64,000 bases of DNA from Desulfoluna limicola (GTDB lineage: Bacteria; Desulfobacterota; Desulfobacteria; Desulfobacterales; Desulfolunaceae): positions 2,480,001 through 2,544,000 of the forward strand of contig NZ_AP024488.1 in assembly GCF_021654575.1 (NCBI RefSeq), read 5' to 3'. A program made the position numbers and the translations under genes. The notes beneath the pieces are model-generated. The model had not been told where the DNA came from, searched no databases, and worked only from the letters and a program-made list of their open reading frames with translations. Shown here one piece after another: positions 45,680-54,503 of the stretch (the first letter of the stretch is position 1; every line of letters begins with the position of its first letter).

Positions 45680-47005
45680 TTATTTTGAAAAGGCCCCTTT
45701 TGTCTTCTCGGCTTTCACGGGCGTTCCGGCTGACTCCGCAGCTGCAGCCACCCAGGTCTTTCCTTCCATAAAGGCCTTGATGTCATTGTTCAGGAGATTG
45801 GGAGCCTGGAAAACGGCGTAGTGGGCTATTGGACTGGAGAAGCCCAGCAGGCGAGCACCGTCAATTTTGGCCACTGCCGCCTCGGCCAATTGATAGTTGA
45901 GCCAGAGATCCGTCTTTACATGGATCACGAGTGTTCTGGCTGTTATCCTGTGCAGTTCCTTGTTAATGTTAAAGACAGAGCCGGCATTATTTCGATAGAT
46001 AAGGTCGATGGCATCGAACGCCTCGGCCTTCTTCATCTGTGCGGCAGACTCTTCTCCTTTCGGATCCCAATAGAAGACTTCCTGTTTTAACTGGTCCCAT
46101 GGCTGGGAGGCCCTGAAGTCGAATGTGAAGCCCGTATGGCCCAGAATCGACCATCCGAAGGCCACCCCCCTGTTGGGGTGCTTGGCTTTGGGCAAATCGT
46201 AGTAGTCGCCCTTTGTCTCCCGCCATACCGGATCACTTTTCATGGCCGCCGTCATGAGCTGAAAAAGCCAGGCTTGAACGGGATCTTCCCCGTCGGATTG
46301 GGTTGTGCCGCCGATGGGCATGATCGCCTTAACATAGTCAGGATGAAGCACTCCCCAAGTGTAAGTCTGGGTGCCACCCATGGAGACCCCGGTGGCCAGT
46401 TGAACCTCCGCTACGTTGAGTTCATCCTTCAACACCCGGTAACTCGCCTGGACCAGATCAAAATTGCTGTACTGAGGAAATTTCAGGCCCAGCCCGGCGC
46501 TTGGCTTGGCTGTTCCCCACAAGCCCAGCGCATCCACAAAAACGACGAAGTATTCGTTGGTGTCGATCAGTTTTCCCGGTCCGACCACCGCGCCCTGGCT
46601 GAAATCGTTACCCGGCTGTCCGTCGTACCAGAAGTTGTACATGCTGGTTGAGCCGCCGGAGTAATGACAGTTGATGACGACCGCATTGACAATCTCTCCC
46701 CGGTCATTCTTTTTCGGCTTACCCACCGCGATGTATCCGATTTGGAGAGGTTGTTGCCCGAGAGATTCCAGCGTTGTGCCACCCTGGCCCCCGAACTCAT
46801 AGCTGCTTTCGTCATCCAGGTTGTATGATCCCCCAAGCCTGAAATTGGGGATGCTGTGGTACACCTTGAGGGATGCCAGGGATGCGACGTCAGCCGATCT
46901 CGTAATGGAAGCCGCCTCCGTATGGCCCGTGACACAGAAAATGGTAAAAGCCAGCGCCAATGGAAACACGCATGCCCAGAAACGGCACCTAAGGAATGCT
47001 ATCAT
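45680..47005 (-). CDS. Exported MetX-like alpha/beta hydrolase, paralogue 2
   Basis: A 441-residue protein. I start at ATG 47005 (AGGAGG 9 nt upstream), giving a signal peptide with MIAFLRCRFWACVFPLALAFTIF. It shares all core segments with paralogue 1 (YEFGGQGGTTLESLGQQPLQIGYIAVG, VFVDALGLWGTAKPSAGLGLKFP, ATGVSMGGTQTYTWG, VIHVKTDLWLNYQL, SSPIAHYAVFQAPN). The last residues (KGAFSK) are nearly identical to the end of the larger neighbour (KSAFSK). The variable linker AAAAESAGTPVKAEK precedes the tail. Likely arose by tandem duplication with the neighbouring genes. Confidence 0.85.
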   Translation of the reverse strand: MIAFLRCRFWACVFPLALAFTIFCVTGHTEAASITRSADVASLASLKVYHSIPNFRLGGSYNLDDESSYEFGGQGGTTLESLGQQPLQIGYIAVGKPKKNDRGEIVNAVVINCHYSGGSTSMYNFWYDGQPGNDFSQGAVVGPGKLIDTNEYFVVFVDALGLWGTAKPSAGLGLKFPQYSNFDLVQASYRVLKDELNVAEVQLATGVSMGGTQTYTWGVLHPDYVKAIMPIGGTTQSDGEDPVQAWLFQLMTAAMKSDPVWRETKGDYYDLPKAKHPNRGVAFGWSILGHTGFTFDFRASQPWDQLKQEVFYWDPKGEESAAQMKKAEAFDAIDLIYRNNAGSVFNINKELHRITARTLVIHVKTDLWLNYQLAEAAVAKIDGARLLGFSSPIAHYAVFQAPNLLNNDIKAFMEGKTWVAAAAESAGTPVKAEKTKGAFSK

Positions 47006-47088
47006 TTCTCTATACCTCCTAATCTGATAAAGGGAATCAGGCATCGAAACGCCATCCGTCTTTTCATCTTGTGTGGCCCATCATGCAA

Positions 47089-49707
47089 TTATTTGGAGAA
47101 GGCACTCTTTTTATTTCCGGCTGGTGCCGGCTGGCTGTTCGCTGCGGCCTGGGCAACGGCGGGCGGGTTGAACAGATACTTGATGGTCTCGCTGGTCAGT
47201 ACATCCACCTGGCCGGTGAGGACGAAATCCGCGGTGTCCTTGGCAAATTCATAAGGCACATCCGTGTGGATGAAGTGGGCCGCCCCGGGATAGACTTTTA
47301 GAAGCGGGCGATTTCCCGCTGCCGTCATACGTTCCATGAAGGGGATAATCACATCATCGCTCAGGCTATCCAGCCCGTTCAGACCTGTGGAGGGGATAAA
47401 GGGCTCCTCATTGCCAAACATAAGAAAGATGGGCACTTTAATCTCCGTCAGGCGAGAATAAAGTGAATTCTTGTCTCCCTTGACCAGTTCGCTTCCGATG
47501 GAATAGACATCATAAATGAAAGCGTTGGCGCCCTGTTCGAACTCAGCCCCGTTGCCCTCAATGATCGCCACACGCTGATCTTCCAAAAGCCTCGCATATT
47601 CAGTGCGCTGCTTGAAGTAACCAAATTTGGAGGAGACAATTTCACCTGTGTCCGGGTCCTTCTTTTTGAAGTCGTTGAAGAGGCGGATCCCCTCTTCAGT
47701 GAGGTTCTTCTCGTTCTGCAGGGCCCCGAAGGGGTCCCATACCTCCCGCCACCGGTCGAAATCGTGGGCGTAGGAAGGGTCGAAGGCCGGCGCGCCACCG
47801 ATCTCCACGGGAAATTCCTCGAGTCCGGCCGGGGCTTCAAGAACAAGCCCCTTCACCGTGTCGGGATAGGAGAGCGCGTAACCAAGACAGAACTGGCCGC
47901 CCAGCGAATGCCCCATGTAATAAGCTCTCTTGACTTTCAGCTGCTCTACCACAACGTCATGGATCGCATCGCGGCAATCCTGCAGCGTTCGGGCAGAGGA
48001 TTTATCCAGGTTCCCCGGTCCGGACATACCGTATCCGGGCATATCGAGGGCGATCACCCTGAGCCCCCGCTCAAGTGCATATTTCATCACATACCCGTAG
48101 TGTCCCGCAAAGGCGCCCTTGCCGTGGATAATCACCAGGGATTCCGGGTTTCTTTTATCCCCGTCATACTCATCCATGTACCCGATTTCCCATTTGACGC
48201 CCCGTGAATCTGTACCGGTGGCGTATTTGACCGGGAACGGATAGAGGACCTGATTTTTCCAAAAGCTTTTCTGGGGATCCCCCTGCATGACCACCCTCGG
48301 TTTACGATAGTTCCTGGCTGTAAAGGTTGCCCCGGGCTTATCAATCAGGCCGGCCTCCATAAAGAAGGTTTTGGCCATGGCATTGTCTTTGAGCAGGTTG
48401 GTCGCCTGGAACACGGCGTAGTGGGCAATGGGGCTGTCGAATATGATGGTTTCTGCCCCGGGAATTTTGTCCGCGGCGGCCCAGGCCAGGTTGACGTTGA
48501 GCCAGTTGTCGTTACCAACATGCAAAACCAGGGTTTTGGCACGTATCCGATGAAGATCGTCATTGATATTGTAAGTCAAACCGGCCGCATTGCGATAAAT
48601 CAGGTCGCAGGCGTCCTGAACATCGGCTTTCTTTTTCAGATTAGCAGCCGCCTCACCCTCGGGGTTCCAGTAAAAGACATCCTTCTTGATCTCATCCCAG
48701 GGCTGGGTTACCCGAAGGTCGAAGGACAATGCGGTGTGATTCAGAACCGACCAGCCGAACATGACTCCCTGATTGGGGTGCTGGTCTTTGGGCAGATGGT
48801 AATAGTCTCCGTTGGTTTCCATCCAGACCGGGTCACTTTTGATCGCCTCTGTCATCAGTTGAAAAATCCAATTCCCCAGCGGATCGCCCCCGTCGGACTG
48901 GGTTGTGCCACCAATCGGCATCAGGTTTTCAACAAATTCGGGGTGGAGTACGCCCCATACATACGTCTGGGTTGCCCCCATACTGACTCCGGTGGCCAGT
49001 TTGACGGTACCTACCCCCAATTCATCTTTCAGCAGACGATAACTTGCCTGGACCATATCGAAATAGCTGTATTTCGGAAACTTCATCCCCAAACCGTCAC
49101 TGGGCTTGCTGCCCCCCCACAAGCCAATGGCATCCAGCAACACAACGAAATTTTTCTCGGTATCGATCAATTTTCCGGGGCCAATGACGGCGCCAAGGCA
49201 GAAATCGTTCCCGGCCTGGCCTTCAACCCACTTATCGTAGATTGAAGTTGAATCCCCGGAGTAGTAGCTGTTGACAATAACAGCATTCGTGATCTTGCCG
49301 TCCTGGTCTTTCTGTGGATTTCCAAGGGTGATGTAACCGAGGTGCAGTGGCTTTTGCCCCAGAGATTCAAGGGTCACGCCCCCTTCACCACCATATTCAT
49401 AGGAAGCAGGATCATCCAGGTTGTATGTACCGCCAAGCTTGAAATTCTCAATGCTGTAATACTGTTTCAGATCAGCCAGGGAGGCCACCTCGGCCGAAGG
49501 CGTAATCGGCGGTGTGGACTCCTTACCGGCCGAAGGGGCACTCAACTGTTCGGGCACAATCCCGGCCGAAGGGGTAGTCGACTGTTTGAGCTCCTTTTTA
49601 ACCGATGCGGTATTTTGAGTTACGCATCCCAAGCTTGTTGCAAAAAAAAGAAAGATAAAAACCGCTGCCCATCTAGTAGAAGCCTTTTGTTTCCATTTCG
49701 ATGCCAT
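47089..49707 (-). CDS. Lipoprotein fusing a MetX-like domain to a second alpha/beta hydrolase domain
   Basis: An 872-residue protein with signal peptide and lipobox SLGC (Cys about 28), then a Ser/Pro/Lys linker with PSAG repeats. Domain 1 (about 70-470) matches the two exported paralogues: YEYGGEGGVTLESLGQKPLHLGYITLG, LLDAIGLWGGSKPSDGLGMKFP, ATGVSMGATQTYVWG and DSPIAHYAVFQATN. Domain 2 (about 480-840) is a classic hydrolase: VIHGKGAFAGHYGYV, RVIALDMPGYGMSGPGN, MGHSLGGQFCLGYA, an acid near FLMFGNEEPFIP, and YPGAAHFIHTDVP. It ends PAPAGNKKSAFSK. The first elbow is GVSMGA rather than GVSMGG. AAAGGAAC precedes the ATG. Probably an outer-membrane-anchored esterase or transferase with two active sites. 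Confidence 0.85.
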   Translation of the reverse strand: MASKWKQKASTRWAAVFIFLFFATSLGCVTQNTASVKKELKQSTTPSAGIVPEQLSAPSAGKESTPPITPSAEVASLADLKQYYSIENFKLGGTYNLDDPASYEYGGEGGVTLESLGQKPLHLGYITLGNPQKDQDGKITNAVIVNSYYSGDSTSIYDKWVEGQAGNDFCLGAVIGPGKLIDTEKNFVVLLDAIGLWGGSKPSDGLGMKFPKYSYFDMVQASYRLLKDELGVGTVKLATGVSMGATQTYVWGVLHPEFVENLMPIGGTTQSDGGDPLGNWIFQLMTEAIKSDPVWMETNGDYYHLPKDQHPNQGVMFGWSVLNHTALSFDLRVTQPWDEIKKDVFYWNPEGEAAANLKKKADVQDACDLIYRNAAGLTYNINDDLHRIRAKTLVLHVGNDNWLNVNLAWAAADKIPGAETIIFDSPIAHYAVFQATNLLKDNAMAKTFFMEAGLIDKPGATFTARNYRKPRVVMQGDPQKSFWKNQVLYPFPVKYATGTDSRGVKWEIGYMDEYDGDKRNPESLVIIHGKGAFAGHYGYVMKYALERGLRVIALDMPGYGMSGPGNLDKSSARTLQDCRDAIHDVVVEQLKVKRAYYMGHSLGGQFCLGYALSYPDTVKGLVLEAPAGLEEFPVEIGGAPAFDPSYAHDFDRWREVWDPFGALQNEKNLTEEGIRLFNDFKKKDPDTGEIVSSKFGYFKQRTEYARLLEDQRVAIIEGNGAEFEQGANAFIYDVYSIGSELVKGDKNSLYSRLTEIKVPIFLMFGNEEPFIPSTGLNGLDSLSDDVIIPFMERMTAAGNRPLLKVYPGAAHFIHTDVPYEFAKDTADFVLTGQVDVLTSETIKYLFNPPAVAQAAANSQPAPAGNKKSAFSK

Positions 49708-49953
49708 GAGTTGTTCCTTTCCACGTCATAATTCCCATTATTGGGTTATGCCTTCAGCTTCGGTTATATCGTTCAATCCCGCGCTATTTTTTTTACGCAT
49801 GATCGTCATCCTGTAACAATGTTCCAGACGAGAATGGCGAACACCAAAATTCTTCACATAAAACCTCGGGTTTCGTCGGCTATGGAAAGGTGGCACTGAC
49901 AGAGAGGTATAGCTGGCGTTGGCCCGAGAGAAACAGGACGGACCAGGGTCAAG

Positions 49954-49998
49954 ATGGAGCGCGATATTCTAAAGAAGGCCGCAGCGTACTTTGCAAAG
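49954..49998 (+). pseudogene. IS3-family OrfA C-terminal remnant
   Basis: The frame from 49954 reads MERDILKKAAAYFAK, the hallmark C-terminal end of IS3-type OrfA. Upstream codons are degenerate and the start is missing. Confidence 0.75.
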
Positions 49999-50170
49999 CT
50001 GCCACCCTTGAAACCCTGCGCTATGCGTAGGCCATCTCCAAGCCTCACCCATAACTCAGGCTACAGAAGACAGTAATTCTGTAAAACTGTGAACTCCCGC
50101 GAAATAAACAAATCCACAAGACAATAGGAATACTGCTAAGCCAACGCCCACATCAAAAACATCTGGAAAG

Positions 50171-50335
50171 CTCAAAACAGAACTGATTCATCACCATGGG
50201 TTCGCAAACAGAAACGAAACTGCTGCCGGGATTACAAATTGTATTGAAATCATCTACAACCGCATCAGAAGCCAAAAACGGTTAGGCAAGGTACTGAGGT
50301 CAAACTTGGTCAATGCCATACTCAGAGCAGGATAA
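50171..50335 (+). pseudogene. IS3-family OrfB (DDE transposase) C-terminal remnant
   Basis: The frame from 50171 to the stop at 50333 reads LKTELIHHHGFANR, then GITNCIEIIYNRIRSQKRLG, the C-terminus of an IS3-type transposase (LKTELVHH..., EYIEVFYNRKRRHSALG). Catalytic residues are lost. With the OrfA tail it defines a decayed insertion sequence. Confidence 0.8.
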
Positions 50336-50612
50336 ACATAAGCATAATAAGGATTTTACCCCTATTTATCAATTATAATTCGTGCTGCGACATCTCATTT
50401 GACGTTTTTAAATGAAGGCATAGTATCTGAAGAGATGCTTTTTTTCACCACCGGCAGGAGTCCTGTGGGTAATAAATGCCAAATTGCTATCAAAAAACCG
50501 CTGTGTTTCCCCACAACAAACAAGGGGTAAGGCGAAGCGGCAATCTGATTTCAACATGTTTGTGGACTGAAGAAGCTTCGCCACCCCTGGCACCGGGGCA
50601 ATACTTGTAACC

Positions 50613-50720
50613 TATTAACCCGGCGATTAAACGCATGACTGTCATGGGACGATTTCACATAAAGAAATCATTCGGTTCCACATTGGCCAGTGTTGGGTAA
50701 TTAGTTGCCGGGTTAATATT
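50613..50720. repeat. MITE-like element family C, copy 3
   Basis: TATTAACCCGGCG at the left and GCCGGGTTAATA at the right, 108 bp; AAACGCATGACTGTC matches copy 1 in the opposite orientation. Confidence 0.85.
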
Positions 50721-50733
50721 TTTTTTACACCCC

Positions 50734-51291
50734 TTACTTGGGAGGAAATTGAGCCAGAATTTTTTCCACAAGAAGGTTGATGGAGCGGGTTGATTTTGCC
50801 GGGTCGCTGTATTCGGTGAATCGCTGGGAGCCGATGCCCCTCCAAAACAATGTCTCCTGCACGTCGCCCACGAAATCAATGGTCAGCGTCTCCTCATCGT
50901 ACTGACTGACATTTGAGCCTGTGCCTAAGCCAATACCGCCATAACGACCTCGGCTACCGGTACCGAACGCGATGCTGCCGCTGGTGCCACTCGACTCGAT
51001 TTTCCGGCGGAGGGAGCATTGGTATCGAATTTGAAAGGCCGGAGAGCCATCGGTGGTCTTTGCAAAGCCTTTCTCCTGGAGCACGCGTTCCACCGCCGAT
51101 CGGATACGTTCATTTCGCAAGGGGTTATCAATGCGTGGATCCCCTGCTTCCTCCTGGGTTTCCGTTGCCCAGTTGTACGTCGTCAGCACACCGAAATTGG
51201 ATGCCGGGTCGTAGTCCTGTTTGACCACAATCCCTGAGCAGCCTGCCATCGCAAGCGTGACAGCAACGATAAAACCCCATGTATATTTCAT
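50734..51291 (-). CDS. DUF4136-type lipoprotein
   Basis: A 185-residue lipoprotein with signal MKYTWGFIVAVTLAMAGC (lipobox LAMAGC). The mature part begins VKQDYDPASNFGVLTTYNWA, as in DUF4136 proteins, followed by NERIRSAVERVLQEKGFAKT, and ends with a helical segment STRSINLLVEKILAQFPP. A Ser/Gly-rich region (GTSGSIAFGTGSRGRYGGIGLGTGS) replaces part of the fold. GGAGGGTAC is 4 nt before the ATG at 51291. Located in the envelope; role unknown. Next to a family C MITE, separated from its left neighbour by IS debris. Confidence 0.83.
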   Translation of the reverse strand: MKYTWGFIVAVTLAMAGCSGIVVKQDYDPASNFGVLTTYNWATETQEEAGDPRIDNPLRNERIRSAVERVLQEKGFAKTTDGSPAFQIRYQCSLRRKIESSGTSGSIAFGTGSRGRYGGIGLGTGSNVSQYDEETLTIDFVGDVQETLFWRGIGSQRFTEYSDPAKSTRSINLLVEKILAQFPPK

Positions 51292-52084
51292 GTTGTACCC
51301 TCCGGATAAGGAGACATTGTCTGATTTATAGTGACCTGTGGCTGGCCCGAAACCACCGACCACGACCTGCCTATGCCTTATTTATTGTTAACATATTGAC
51401 AGAATAATTCAAAAGCATGACTTCAGGCGAATCTAACACAACACTGCCGTGCCTCATCGGACAACTCCGTCAAGTAAGCGTGCATCGCACCAAAGAGAGC
51501 AAGACCACTCACCAATGGGGGGGGGGACCCCACCCGATATAGAAACCCACCCTGTAATCAGTGCTGTATAAAAATATTCTGTATCGGCTCAAAATGTCCG
51601 TACTCGTATCGGTCATAACCCGTCCAATCCGCCTTAAACCATACCCTGCCCCACCCCGCCGCAAAACAACAGCAACCTAATCTTCAGGCAAAACGCCCAT
51701 TTAATATAAGTAGATCAGCCCATAACAATGAGCCACATACAGGATGGCAATTGATAAACATATTGTCTATTAATTTAGAAGGTTCAACACCGATCAGCAC
51801 AACATGTGCATTCCAGATAACAGGAAAGATTTAAACTGTAAAAACCCAAAGCATCACGCAATAAAACGTCAAAACAAATGGCCTTGAACTGAAAAACAAA
51901 CCAAGCACCACAACCGATTCGTTGATGAGTCAATTCATCAAAACAAAGACTGCCCAGGTACTTGTTCAGCTGACTGGCTCCCCCCTCCTCATACACATCA
52001 CAACCGCACTGAATAAAGCAATAAAACAAGGCACACATAAATATGTCAAAATTCGGGACACTTCTCGTCTCTAAGGAGGTTCAA
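51292..52084. other. AT-rich intergenic stretch, nothing recognised
   Basis: About 790 bases. An 84-codon minus-strand frame (51784-52038) with many cysteines has no ribosome-binding site and is probably chance. GGGGGGGGGACCCC occurs at about 51519. Confidence 0.5.
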
Positions 52085-53386
52085 ATGAGCGTTTCAATCG
52101 TTCAAAGGGAAAAACATAGAAACCCCGTGAAAGAGGCGATTCAATTATGCGCCGGCCTTGATGCGTTAAAGGCCAGCGACAAAGTTTTAATCAAACCCAA
52201 TTTGGTGATAGGCGCCAACAAAAAAAACATCCCTCCTTTTGGTATCGTAACAACGTCAAGAATTATTGAAGACCTTGCCCAGGTCTTACATGACCACGGG
52301 TGCACCAATATCACTGTTGGTGAAGGCACCGCCGTATTAAATGACATTGATTCAAATACAACGAAGGGATTCCAATATTCTGGAATAAGCCGAGTAGCCA
52401 AGAAATACAATTTAAAACTAGTCGATTTCGAGAGTAATTCGTTCGAAAGGGTCGAACTTAATGGACATATGTTTAATATTTCAGAGTGTGTCCTGAATAC
52501 AGATTTTCTCATTAATGTACCGGTCTTGAAGACCCACGGCACAACAAAAGTCTCCCTGGGAATGAAAAATTTAAAGGGATGCTTGAAATATTCTTCCAAA
52601 AAACTGTTTCATCAAATGGGCTCACTTGAGCGCTTAATTGCTTTACTCAATCTAAACATCAACTGCGATCTTACCATAATAGATGGAACCTACGCGCTGG
52701 AAAAAGGGCCGACACTGGGCGGCAAGGCGCACAAAAAAGGCCTCATCATAGCCGGCAAAGATACTCTGGAGGTAGACATGGTGGGGGCGGCAATATTGGG
52801 AAAAGACCCCAAAACCATTCGCCACTTTCAAGAATACGCAAAAGAAGCCCATCGGGTGGTAGATTTAGATTCAGTGGTTGTGAAAGGCTTGCGTATAAAT
52901 GATGTTGCCGAGGATTTACCCTGGGAATTCGATTTCGACCACAGCTTTAAGCAGTTCCACATAACTGGATACAACATGCCATCCGGAATTGATGAATCGA
53001 TATGTTCAGGTTGCTTGGGCAGCATGGAAATTGTCAACACCATGTTTGCAAAAGACAACCCTGGTATGGATTTAGCAAATATTGAGATCTGTATCGGAAA
53101 AAACACCAAAGCATCAGAATCTTCAAAAACCTTTCTCATTGGTAATTGTGCGATCAAGGCAAATGAAGGCATAGAGAACTGCATAAAAATCGAGGGGTGC
53201 CCACCTGCCGTAGGCCCCTATCTTCAGACGTTTTTTGAAAACACCCTCGACAAAAGGCGATCCAAACTGCTGTTATTTGTGCGATTGTTGAAAAACATGG
53301 GATTCAGAGCGGGACTTTACAACGAAGATTTCGGTTTGTATGAACCGTACCAAACTCAAGAGTTTGATTTAAACCTGTTCCGTTGA
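52085..53386 (+). CDS. DUF362 domain protein
   Basis: A 433-residue cytoplasmic protein of the DUF362 family. Characteristic segments are DKVLIKPNLV, FGIVTTSRIIEDLAQVLHDHGC, ITVGEGTA, LINVPVLKTHGTTKVSLGMKNLKGCL and AAILGKDPKTIRHFQEYA. Members are of unknown function, often with nearby iron-sulfur domains; here ICSGCLGSME and a GCPP motif (about 385) are present but no complete ferredoxin. AAGGAGG 6 nt before ATG 52085 makes this the true start, not the earlier ATG at 52043. The codons are visibly more AT-rich than those of neighbouring genes, and flanking debris suggests transfer. Confidence 0.87.
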   Translation: MSVSIVQREKHRNPVKEAIQLCAGLDALKASDKVLIKPNLVIGANKKNIPPFGIVTTSRIIEDLAQVLHDHGCTNITVGEGTAVLNDIDSNTTKGFQYSGISRVAKKYNLKLVDFESNSFERVELNGHMFNISECVLNTDFLINVPVLKTHGTTKVSLGMKNLKGCLKYSSKKLFHQMGSLERLIALLNLNINCDLTIIDGTYALEKGPTLGGKAHKKGLIIAGKDTLEVDMVGAAILGKDPKTIRHFQEYAKEAHRVVDLDSVVVKGLRINDVAEDLPWEFDFDHSFKQFHITGYNMPSGIDESICSGCLGSMEIVNTMFAKDNPGMDLANIEICIGKNTKASESSKTFLIGNCAIKANEGIENCIKIEGCPPAVGPYLQTFFENTLDKRRSKLLLFVRLLKNMGFRAGLYNEDFGLYEPYQTQEFDLNLFR

Positions 53387-53660
53387 TCTTCACTGTTATG
53401 TTACAGAAACGCCCTGTTGTCCAGCCACCTTCCGAAAACGGGTTACGGAAGCGTTTTAATCTGGCCTTAAGGATGAAGATTTTTTGCAAACCACTATTTC
53501 ATCAGGTCAGCCGAAAAGCTTGCCCTCCGAAAATGGCCGTCGGAGGCTCATTTGGATTCACAGGTGCTGAACAGTTACATCTCGGCAGCAATTTTATACA
53601 AGAAATTTGGGGGACCAACTGGTATAAACCACAAGACCCGATAACCTTAAGGTATAAAAC
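53387..53660. other. Gap before the AraC regulator
   Basis: About 270 bases. No gene; around 53520-53550 there is a GCCCTCCGAAAATGGCCGTCGGAGGC hairpin resembling a diverged family A end. Confidence 0.4.
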
Positions 53661-54503
53661 TTGCCTCAGCCCATAAAAAAATCCGGAACCACCTCATTTT
53701 ATCGCGACAGTGAGCTTGATGGCGTTGAAATCACACGCGTGATCGGAAGCCAGCACGTCTTCCCCAAGCATGTGCATGACGACAGCTACACCGTGGTTCT
53801 CGTGGATGAAGGGTCCAGTTACTGCGTGGGGCCGGAAAAGCATGAAGCGGTTGTCAACAAGCAGACCGTGGCGCTCATCAATCCGGCCCAGGTTCATTCC
53901 GGCATACCCGTCGGCTGTGAACAGATATCGTACTGGTCCGCCAATATCATGCTGGATGTGATGACAGAATCCCTCGGGGATGTCTCAGAAAAGGACGGGG
54001 CCGCGCCCGAATTCACTAACATGGTCGTTCGCGACCCTGGTCTTCAGGATCACCTCCGGCTTTTCTTCCACCTGTTGACTGAACCCGCAGGACGGCTTGA
54101 GCGGGACACGGCACTGATGGAATCCCTGGGGCACCTCCTGACCCGCTACAGCAGAGGCACAAGCCCTTCCGTACCTCGCCATGAATCACACCTTGTCAGT
54201 CGGGCAAAGGAGTACCTGTCAGAAGACCTGGGCCGGAAAATGTCCCTGGACGAAGTGGCCGGAGCCGTCGGCCTGAGCCGGTATCATTTTCTTCGCGTCT
54301 TTAAAAAATCCACCGGTATCCCACCCCATGCCTTTCGAACCCAGCGACGCATCGACCTCTCACAAAAGCTCCTGCGGCAAGGCATGTCCTTCTCCCAGGT
54401 CGCCCTCGAAACCGGATTCAACGACCAGAGCCACTTCACCAAACGCTTCAAGCAATTCACCGGCGCAACCCCCCGCCAGTACATCACCCAAGGTGCAAAG
54501 TAA
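53661..54503 (+). CDS. AraC-family transcriptional regulator
   Basis: A 280-residue regulator. The N-terminal cupin-like ligand domain has GSQHVFPKHVHDDSYTVVLVDEG and LINPAQVHSGIP. The C-terminal pair of helix-turn-helix motifs (about 178-275) reads SLDEVAGAVGLSRYHFLRVFKKSTGIPPHAFRTQRRI and SFSQVALETGFNDQSHFTKRFKQFTGATPRQY. It starts at TTG 53661 with AAGG about 9 nt upstream, because no ATG in frame precedes the cupin. The target may be the downstream EamA transporter, which lies 680 bases away across repeats; that link is weak. Confidence 0.88.
   Translation: MPQPIKKSGTTSFYRDSELDGVEITRVIGSQHVFPKHVHDDSYTVVLVDEGSSYCVGPEKHEAVVNKQTVALINPAQVHSGIPVGCEQISYWSANIMLDVMTESLGDVSEKDGAAPEFTNMVVRDPGLQDHLRLFFHLLTEPAGRLERDTALMESLGHLLTRYSRGTSPSVPRHESHLVSRAKEYLSEDLGRKMSLDEVAGAVGLSRYHFLRVFKKSTGIPPHAFRTQRRIDLSQKLLRQGMSFSQVALETGFNDQSHFTKRFKQFTGATPRQYITQGAK

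Larger units (their letters stand above)
49708..50733. other. Gap with insertion-sequence debris and a MITE
   Basis: About 1 kb containing two broken IS3-type fragments (49954-49998 and 50171-50335) and a family C MITE (50613-50720). No intact gene. AT content rises from here. Confidence 0.75.

Noticed and set aside
51784..52038. An 84-codon cysteine-rich minus-strand frame
   Set aside because: No ribosome-binding site, and cysteine positions follow no metal-binding or toxin pattern; AT-rich chance frame.
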